This document shows, one piece after another, positions 20,659-28,052 of a DNA stretch of 28,052 bases (the first letter of the stretch is position 1; each line of letters starts with the position of its first letter). The notes beneath the pieces are model-generated. The model worked only from the letters and a program-made list of their open reading frames with translations, did no database searches and was not told the DNA's origin. Origin of the DNA: Trichoplax sp. H2 (Eukaryota > Placozoa > Uniplacotomia > Trichoplacea); assembly GCA_003344405.1 (NCBI GenBank), contig NOWV01000390.1, positions 1 to 28,052 on the forward strand, written 5' to 3'. The position numbers and the translations under genes were made by a program.

Positions 20659-20853
20659 TCATTATTGTAGCCTATTTTTGTGTTTTGAATATGCTCTTCC
20701 GGCAGATGTTACATTCTCAAGATACACAATTGAAGTAGAAAGTCTTTATGGGCGTCAAAACTAGAGAAATATAGCGTTCCAGTGTTTAAACTCATCTAGG
20801 AATTTGAAAATATTTTTCGCATTGTCTAAAGCTGTACGTTAAACATTGTGACG
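20659..20853 (+). mobile_element. LTR relic (subtype A), 3' half
   Basis: Blocks match the solo LTR at 17843 in order and spacing: TCATTATTGTAGCC with TCATGAATGTTAGC, a degraded TATA (AATATGCTC), CCGGCAGATGTTACAT with CCGTCAGATAGTTACAT, CACAATTG with CTCAATTG, GGCGTC, and TTGTCTAAAGCTG ending ATTGTGACG at 20853. Part of it also resembles a TM5 coding segment of GPCR 2, but the longer collinear match is to the LTR. Confidence 0.45.
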
Positions 20854-23300
20854 ATATTAATTGGTCTTTAGATTTTAGAAGATTTGCAGAATTTTATTTT
20901 CTTGGAAAATATCGACTAAACTGCTATTCTTTTTTCTATACATTTACTAGCATACTTTTTTATTAATCTATGGGGTCAATAGCCATCTTCCAATCTTCCT
21001 ACGGAACCGTGAGATGATAATAACTCCTAAGTTTATAAGCCTAAAATCATACTTTACGCTACAAATTTTGCGGTAAATATACAAACAGGTTGGCCGAATT
21101 ATACTTTAAAATCTAGATTTTATTATATATTATGAAAGTACGTATTTGAAGTAAGAAATATGATTAACATTTTACGTGAACTATTTTACCTTCATCCCTA
21201 AAATTACTGAAATTTAAAAGATATTTCAGTGTTAATTTAATAAAATTAATACTATTAAAACGACCTTTTAGCATAACTAAGGAAGTATGTACGCAGCATA
21301 AAAATAATTTATCGCGAATTTATATGTATATCCTGAGATACTCCAAGAAGTAATAGTTAACAAATATATGTAGTAGCGATCAAAAATACACTCTATGAAC
21401 ATATGAGTAACCAAAGTAAAATTTCTCTAATTTTCTCTCTAATTCTAATCAATCACAAAATTAAGCACTCTAATAAACTTCTTAGATTCATATTTAATGC
21501 TACTAGATGTTACATTAAAGGAATATAACCATGCAGCTGCATGATACTAACCGTCAACGCATGCAATCAAAATTTTCTAAATCTTTCAAATTAAATGATG
21601 ATTTAATATGACTAGCATATCATTTCGTTTTGTGCTTTTATTTATTGCTACTATAGCAATTAATATACAACTCTAAACACTATGTCAACATTTTTTTAAT
21701 TCACATGGGTAATGTTCGAAGATTATCCGCAACTAGTTTGATCAGTTCCTGAGACAAATAAATTAAATGTCTCGAATTTGATAAAACAAGACATCCTATA
21801 ATACCTTCCAAATGTTACTTTAATAGGTGCGAAACAGAAATGTCTAAGTTCTGTCAGGATTGGATGGCAAGATTTTACCATTCTAAAGATTTTATCCGTA
21901 GTGAATGTAGATGTCATTCGGCTACATTTTACTCGCTATGAATTACTTTTACTAAAAAGCTGCAACAGTTATTGTTTAATAACCCTTTCAAGAATTTATG
22001 ACCTTATAGATGACATTTATAGATTTGTTAACACAGCTACCAAACTTGGCAACAATATTCACACATAAGTTACGGCAAACGTCAGAAATTAATCGTATTT
22101 AAAGATTATTTTATTTGCATAATGACATAATGTAGAGATTTATTTCTCAATAAAAATTTGGGTTTCATGGTTTCATTAAAGATGCATGTACTTACTCCTT
22201 CTCAACTGTCGTAAAGGTTGAGATTAGAAGTTTTTCTAATAGACTGACATTGAGAAAGACAAGCCTGATAGCTAATCTAGTACTTTTACTTTCCGTATCG
22301 CAAATTTCGTTCTATGAAAACCTAATATATAACAACTTTAAACAATACTGAAAAATTCTGAATAGACAGCAATTATCTATTATATCCTAAATTGGGCAAT
22401 TAAGTCATGATTACTATTGTTGTAAAATAAGATATCAAACCGAATGACCTTTATAACATAAATATAATCTACTTGATAAAAACAGTTATGTTAAAGCAAA
22501 ACCTTGAAAGCCGTTATTATAAGTAAAGAATTTGCAAAATTTAAGAATAATAACAGAAAACTAGTAATGAAGTAATTGATACTGTATTATGCATGCTTGC
22601 ACGTGATTTAAAGCCGCATATGATAATAGAAACAACCTATAATAATCAATGTTTATTTTCAGCGATTCAACATTCGAAGCGGAACCTAATCGGTAATTAA
22701 CTTATACCAATAATCTACGTAAAAATATCAATTTATAGCAACTATTACTTTAGAAACTATTTTGCTCTTATTTGTTTTCATAGAACAATAAGGTTATCCA
22801 AACCAAATTACCCATTGTTAAAATGCTTTCATTCTCTATGATAAATTGCCGTTAAAAAAATTGTTACGGGCTTGTTTATTATGCTTTGAATGAAATTATC
22901 CTCTTAAAAGTTTTGATTAGTGCAGCTAATCAATACAAAACGCAACGATTATCGGTAACGTTTATCATTTTATAAGAAGCTTTCAGAGTATAACGATAGA
23001 ATAGGAAAAGCAACATAGGTTGAACCCTCTTCATCTTATAAGAAACGTTGCTTGAAGAATTATTCAATATTATCTCACTTCTAATAGAAATTACTTTAAA
23101 GATCCACGTGCAGAATCTTCAAGATTTAATGGCATTGAAGGTTTGCTGCAGGTACCACTAGGAAACGATTACAAGGCAATCGGAAACTGATATATTTTAT
23201 GGTAGTGATTATTCTTCTTACGCTACAACATAAATTTTTATTCCTTTACTGTAAAAGTCATCAAGTAATCATTAATTTGTATATTCGATAATACATTAAA
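20854..23300. other. Intergenic DNA upstream of GPCR 2
   Basis: No supported gene. A 64-codon minus-strand frame at 21723-21917 is not low-complexity but matches no family I recognise. No convincing promoter of GPCR 2 was found; TATATTTTA near 23190, about 110 nt before the start codon, is the nearest TATA-like string. Confidence 0.35.
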
Positions 23301-24410
23301 ATGAATTTTACCGGTGCTCTCTGTATCAACAATACCTGTCGAAATGCAAGCAACCCAACATCATTTACTTGGCAAAGTGATACGTTAGCCATGCTCTTAA
23401 TCGGAGGATTAATTGGTGTTATACCCAATGTTATCATCTTAATAGGCATCTCCCGTAAAAAGGAATTACAAAAACCAACCTATTACCTTATAGCTAATTT
23501 AGCTATTTGTGATCTAATGCTCAGCTTTACAACTATTTTCAATATTATACTTCCTATAATATCTATTCAAGCTTCGCTTTCAGTTGGATTTCATACTTTT
23601 ATATGCAAGGTAATAGCTATATTTCCAGCTTATTGGTCTTATATGGCTTCTGTTCAAACCTTAATTTTTATCAGTGCAGAGCGTTACCACGCTATCTTTC
23701 GACCTGCAATCAAGTTAACAGCCAAAAAGGCTAAATTCTTATGTCTATTAGCTTGGATTATATCGCTGATTATTTCATTCCCCATAATTATAATTTCGGC
23801 CCCGGCTCGTAGGTCTGGAAAAGGTGTACTGTTTTGTCGTGAGTATGTTTCATACACAATTTGGATCTCAGTCATCTATATGATTTTATTTGTTTTCCAA
23901 TATGCCCTTCCGGCAGCTGTCATGATTATATTATATTCGCTTATATTACGTCATTTAAGGAAGAAAAACATAGCTGGTCGAAATGAATCATACAGAAGTA
24001 AAATGTTAAAGCGTAAGAGTATCTACATGCTAATGACGACAACAGTTATATTTTTTATCTTTTCATCACCATGGGCACTCGCACTGGCTATCATAGCAAT
24101 CTCAGGAAATAATATAATATCAGATGTACAAAGTAATCCTACCTTAGGTTTCATTTTAGGAATCAGCAGGCTCTCTTTACCATTTACGACGGTCTATAAT
24201 CCAATTGTGTATTGCATTTTCAATGGTCACATAAGACGATTATTTTTTTCATGTCCTTTTATATTAATTAAAAAAAGACAATATGTGCATCCAGAACCAA
24301 AGATATTATTGAGTCATGAAAGTAATACCTTTAAATCAACAAATAATACGGACATGCAAGGTGACCATAAGCTAACAAGTGGAGAATCAATGTTAACTTC
24401 AATAGCTTAG
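23301..24410 (+). CDS. Class A (rhodopsin-like) G-protein-coupled receptor, intronless
   Basis: A 369-residue seven-helix plasma-membrane receptor and paralogue of GPCR 1. The start is fixed by an in-frame TAA at 23289-23291, and AAAATGA gives A at -3. The N-terminus has sequons at N2, N10 and N15 and the CX4C pair C8/C13. Approximate helices are TM1 28-51 (N43), TM2 59-84 (D71), TM3 99-132 (C102, E127-R128-Y129), TM4 145-167 (W152), TM5 187-216 (P204, Y212), TM6 241-268 (F251, P257, W258) and TM7 283-307 (N300-P301-I-V-Y304). C179 in the second extracellular loop should pair with C102. W6.48 is replaced by S255. C318 after helix 8 is a possible palmitoylation site. The third intracellular loop is short and basic. 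Possible polyadenylation signals are ATTAAA at 24571 and AATAAA at 24787. The ligand is unknown. Confidence 0.93.
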   Translation: MNFTGALCINNTCRNASNPTSFTWQSDTLAMLLIGGLIGVIPNVIILIGISRKKELQKPTYYLIANLAICDLMLSFTTIFNIILPIISIQASLSVGFHTFICKVIAIFPAYWSYMASVQTLIFISAERYHAIFRPAIKLTAKKAKFLCLLAWIISLIISFPIIIISAPARRSGKGVLFCREYVSYTIWISVIYMILFVFQYALPAAVMIILYSLILRHLRKKNIAGRNESYRSKMLKRKSIYMLMTTTVIFFIFSSPWALALAIIAISGNNIISDVQSNPTLGFILGISRLSLPFTTVYNPIVYCIFNGHIRRLFFSCPFILIKKRQYVHPEPKILLSHESNTFKSTNNTDMQGDHKLTSGESMLTSIA

Positions 24411-27095
24411 CTGAGAATATCAAAATATCAATTGTTCTTTTCTGAATTCAGGCCAGAAATCTGTTAAACATGTTAAATGTCTACTCTAGTAACATGCACA
24501 GTGAAAGAGCGAAATTTTTATATTTCTTAAATATGCAAATGGTAACTTTCTGCATTCATACATGAAAATGATTAAAGCAGCGTTGCAATGAAAGGGTTTT
24601 AATCCCTAAATTTCACACTCTTCTAAGTCATAATTTCAATTTATTTAAATACAGAAAATCTTTCACGCATCATACTATAGTTTATACGGCAATTTATCAT
24701 CAAAACATCATTTCTTAGGGCATAGGCTATCTATTGCAAAAGAATCCGTCTTGCTCCTTGTCTTTAAAAGTATTGAAAACTGATAAAATAAATTGTATCA
24801 TCGAATTTTAAATTCCAATGCAACTATTTAATACAATTTTAATACGGCATAAATGCTTTTCCGCAATACTCAACGCAGCAGTTAAGAATAGCATAAGCAC
24901 TTCTTTAAATGCATCACTTATAGCCACCTGCCATAGTCTTTGATGCACGTAATACGAGCAGTAAAAGTGCCCCATTTCATTGTACCAGCTACAATCTACA
25001 ATTACTTTCTCAAGCACAACGAACTATTCCAAATTACGAGGTGCCTTACTTCAAGATGTCATAACCACTTTAATTAGCTTTAATCATTTCTAATATCATT
25101 AGATAAAATTAGATCACGGAAATACCAACTCCATCAGTTCCAGTAATGTGTAGAAATATTATTCTCTCGAAAGAGTATTATCGTGGCATGCGTGATATAG
25201 CATTTTATCATATTTCTTTCGATGTGTACTTAAGTGTCAATAATGTTTACGATCTATCTAACTATAAGTTACTTAGTGAATAGCAGTTGATACGTAAGCT
25301 ACCACTAATTTAGGATTAGATAGATTAAAAGTGTTAATTACAAACTAGCTTAATCGTAATATATAAATCATCTTGAATGAAGTTAAAATCGAAAGTTCAG
25401 CTATTAAATTTAGTAGAAATATTATACAGTACTATGGTAACTTCTTATACGAGTAACTTTGTTAACTGTGTTCAGGAAAAAACTAATTTAATGCTTAGCT
25501 ATCATAGTAAATTTTAATGGACTCGATAATATTCCAATTTATACCGGTACGAATGAAGTTTCTTAAAGCAATTATATAGCAAATTGGTAAAAGACGAAGT
25601 GATTTGTTTCGTTGAATTGATATTGTTAAATACCCATAAACCTACATTACCAAAGCTATGATCTCACAGTTATTAATATAGCTTGCGATTTTCTGGGTGA
25701 GATTTGAAGTCTCACTGTACTTTATCTTAATTACATCCAGCATTGGAATATTAGGCAATTGGCATTCCATTTCTTGTAGTGTACAATAAAGATAACATGT
25801 TCTCAACTGTGGTTACAAGATAAATACTTATCATCTTACTTTCGTGAACTAAATAATACAACTTATACAGTATGCCTGCTATTTTTATATCTTCTTGTTT
25901 TAGGTGATACAACTTGAGGCTTCATATATACGCGCATAGCCTCAAATTGTAAAACCTGTAATAAGAAAGCAAAATAACATATATAGCTTTTTTGCTGTTC
26001 AATTAAGTTCCTTTAATGATTGATCTTTCTGAATTTTGTTAATAGATACATATATTTGCATTGCAATTTGTAAATTAATTATTAATATACATTTAATCTA
26101 ATATCATTATATGCATAGTTAATTAAACTTTTGCTTAATTTTACTCACTTTTACACTCATATTACCATACTCTCTATAAAAGTTTATTCATTTATGTATC
26201 GATATCACTTCTCAGTTATTACAACGGCTTACTTAACTTAGCAATGTAAACTTACCATGCGCTGAGCTGTTTTCCTGACCTAGCGCTCTATTACTAAGCA
26301 ATCCTTAATTTAACGATGCAAAGCGCATTTAGAACGTTTATCTGTCATCAACCTAGACAAAGATAGATAACTATAGAAAAATGAAAGCTTCTATTCAAAT
26401 AGTAATACAAATTACTTTATGGAGCAAAAAAACATTACCATCAACCTTTCGTAATAACTGGATACTATTATACGTGAATAATCATAGTATACTTCTCCAG
26501 TACTAATTATAATAATTGACAGTAATATTAAAAAAAGTTTTATATGAAAAGCCTAACAAGAATTTCTTTGCTAAAACTTTATTCAGTATGAAAGCCTTGA
26601 TTTAAATTATTACACTTGGTCACTAACGCAGATTCATCAATGAAAATCTATAAAAATCTTCGCAAAATTTTCCTTATTGCAAATATCGTTAAAGTCTAAA
26701 CCTACTATGATGCTTTGCTATTATGATGTACAACAAGTCAATATTAACAATGTCCGTCATTTATCAACAATCTAACTACACTTTAATAAATTATCTAACC
26801 TCATTTGTAGTTATGACAATACTGGAGAATCGTTTTATGAATTTTTCTCAGTATCCTAAATAGATACTTCAAAATAATATATAATTATTTATATTTTCAT
26901 ACTAATATTTCATATTATGGGGATTTAAGCATTTTTTGATATTACTCGTAATCTAATATCAGTAAAGAAATGTAGGATTAGAAAGATAGTAGCTGATATT
27001 CTAGCAAAAGTTGGTACTTAATAGTTTAACTGAAGCTATTTACAGAAAATTATACTGTATTCTCATTATTAATTAATAAAATTTGAAAACAAGCT
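24411..27095. other. 3' flank of GPCR 2 and intergenic DNA
   Basis: It contains the candidate polyadenylation hexamers at 24571 and 24787. A 69-codon minus-strand frame at 24808-25017 shows no known family. No gene, tRNA or clear repeat is identified in the rest. Confidence 0.35.
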
Positions 27096-27768
27096 TGTCG
27101 CGGTACGCCGTTACTAATTAAGTAACTGTTGTTTAATGAATGCTTATGAATAGATAAGATAAGGTTATGTGCTATGTTTAATGCGCTTGTAGCTGATAAT
27201 AGGATGGTAGAAATGAGATAGAAATAGAAGTTGTTAACAGTTAATTTACTGTGGTGTAGTAAAGGACTAAAAGTAGAGTACTTTATAATTTTTAGTATGT
27301 AACTAGTACTATTTTACTATAGAAAATACCTAGAAAGTGATAGTGCTTTTAAGTTTTACCCTACCAAATCATCATGTCCGCCATCTTTTCTTCTTCATTA
27401 TTTTAAAAGGTATTATATAGAGATTACTAAAGAAGTAGCCCGAGAGCAATTGCCTAATCTAAAGAAAGGGCGTTTGATCGTCTATTCAAATTGTAAAGGA
27501 ATTTGACTTAGTAGCAAAACCCTATCCTTAGAGAAAGGGGATTTATAACATGATGGTAAAGTACTGTAATGTAGTCTATAATCGTACAGTTACCGTACAA
27601 TCTGACGCTAAAACATCAATTGTCAATACTCGCGAATACTCAGCGATACTAATGTCAGAAAAGTAGTCGCAATAGTCATATAAATTTTTTTGATAAGCGA
27701 TTATTGTGATCTTTATAAAAACCGAATTTTTCGGATTCGGATTCCGGAACCGGTCGGACTTATGTCCG
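27096..27768 (+). mobile_element. R2 repeat copy (LTR-related), sense
   Basis: It starts TGTCGCGGTACG, matching the subtype A start TGTCACGGTACG. A further match is TTAACAGTTAATTTACTGTG, the counterpart of GGTTACAGTAAATTTAATG in subtype A. From about 27250 it is the direct counterpart of the antisense copy at 13317-13840. It has a TATA-like ATTTATAAC (near 27540) but no AATAAA at the usual distance. It ends in a GC-rich block (27720-27768) with several short inverted repeats, finishing CGGACTTATGTCCG, rather than in TGACA. The LTR-B at 27769 begins at the next base, so LTR-B may have inserted at or near its end. Confidence 0.6.
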
Positions 27769-28052
27769 TGTCACAAAACAGCTTTGCAACAAGATAACGC
27801 AATGTACGATCAATAAGTCAATTCCTTGAACCACGTATCAAGGAACGATATCTGCACTATCACAAACACTTTTGCTCTACTAGCAGACTACACAAAGACT
27901 TAAACGCCTCGTATTTTACGTTAAACACTAAGTTGGACAATTCTTCTTTATTTCACGATATACTGCATTTATATACTATTCCTCAATAGTTCATGAGTCA
28001 TAGTTAATACAATTAACATTAGAATCATTTACTGAATTAGATATTAATTTTA
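27769..28052 (-). mobile_element. LTR (subtype B), antisense, cut by the window edge
   Basis: The first 284 bp of an antisense LTR-B. Its 3' terminal 153 bp match the fragment at 15104-15256 at 152 positions. Over the full visible length it is about 93% identical to the copy at 9889. It has the sense-strand TATATAAA (27968-27975), 15 nt, AATAAA (27947-27952) and the TTCCTTGA/TCAAGGAA hairpin (27822-27829, 27838-27845). Whether it is solo or the 3' LTR of a full element continuing past 28052 cannot be told. Confidence 0.75.
27947..27975 (-). promoter_or_regulatory. LTR TATA box plus AATAAA module (subtype B)
   Basis: Minus strand TATATAAA (27975-27968), 15 nt, then AATAAA (27952-27947). Intact in this young copy. 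Confidence 0.5.

Noticed and set aside
20683-20720. A stretch resembling the TM5 coding segment of GPCR 2 (TATGCTCTTCCGGCAGATGT against TATGCCCTTCCGGCAGCTGT)
   Set aside because: It is 18/20 identical locally, but no other receptor segment follows in order. The same bases fit a longer collinear match to LTR subtype A, including its terminus at 20853.
9889-28052. LTR-B copies at 9889 and 27769 as the two ends of one large element
   Set aside because: They share orientation, but the 17.5 kb between them holds a GPCR gene, other LTRs and no retroelement genes, and they are only about 93% identical.

Overview
This is an AT-rich stretch (roughly two thirds or more A+T by eye) of an animal nuclear genome. 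Two intact, intronless class A (rhodopsin-like) G-protein-coupled receptor genes and a dead third copy lie in long non-coding DNA full of repeat relics. Both receptors carry the D2.50, ERY, P5.50 and NPxxY landmarks, so the source is a metazoan or close relative. Single-exon clusters of class A receptors in an AT-rich genome would fit an early-branching animal such as a placozoan. That is inference, and the window cannot settle the species.

Layout: 1-5000 is repeat-derived DNA with three LTR copies at different stages of decay. 5000-7800 is unassigned flank. GPCR 1 lies at 7809-8906, followed by a solo LTR pointing back at it (9889-10280). 10281-13316 is non-coding, with a hairpin cluster near 11.7-11.9 kb and a strongly G-poor, C-rich strand at 12.5-13.3 kb. 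A third LTR type (R2, 13317-13840) borders the GPCR pseudogene (13935-14695). The pseudogene tail is cut by an LTR cluster (14696-16017) containing sense and antisense copies and a 20-N assembly gap. A clean solo LTR lies at 17843-18278, a weak relic at 19231-19314, a 20-bp CpG-bearing minisatellite at 19879-20080, and another LTR relic at 20659-20853. GPCR 2 lies at 23301-24410. The window ends with a second R2 copy (27096-27768) abutting a near-intact antisense LTR-B (27769 to the edge).

The main new observation is the LTR family. No gag, protease, reverse transcriptase or integrase reading frame is visible, but copies of several subtypes share TG...CA-type ends, a 3' terminal block ending in TTTGTGACA and a fixed control module: a TATA box, exactly 15 nt, then an AATAAA-type signal. 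Two LTR-B copies agree at 152 of 153 positions, so the family has moved recently. The assembly gap looks like the trace of an LTR-B insertion present on only one haplotype.

The two receptors are paralogues, about half identical by eye. They share an N-terminal CX4C-RNAS motif and an unusual TM6 in which the CWxP tryptophan (6.48) is missing and a tryptophan follows the proline instead. The same Pro-Trp pair survives in the pseudogene, so this is a lineage trait. Ligands cannot be inferred.
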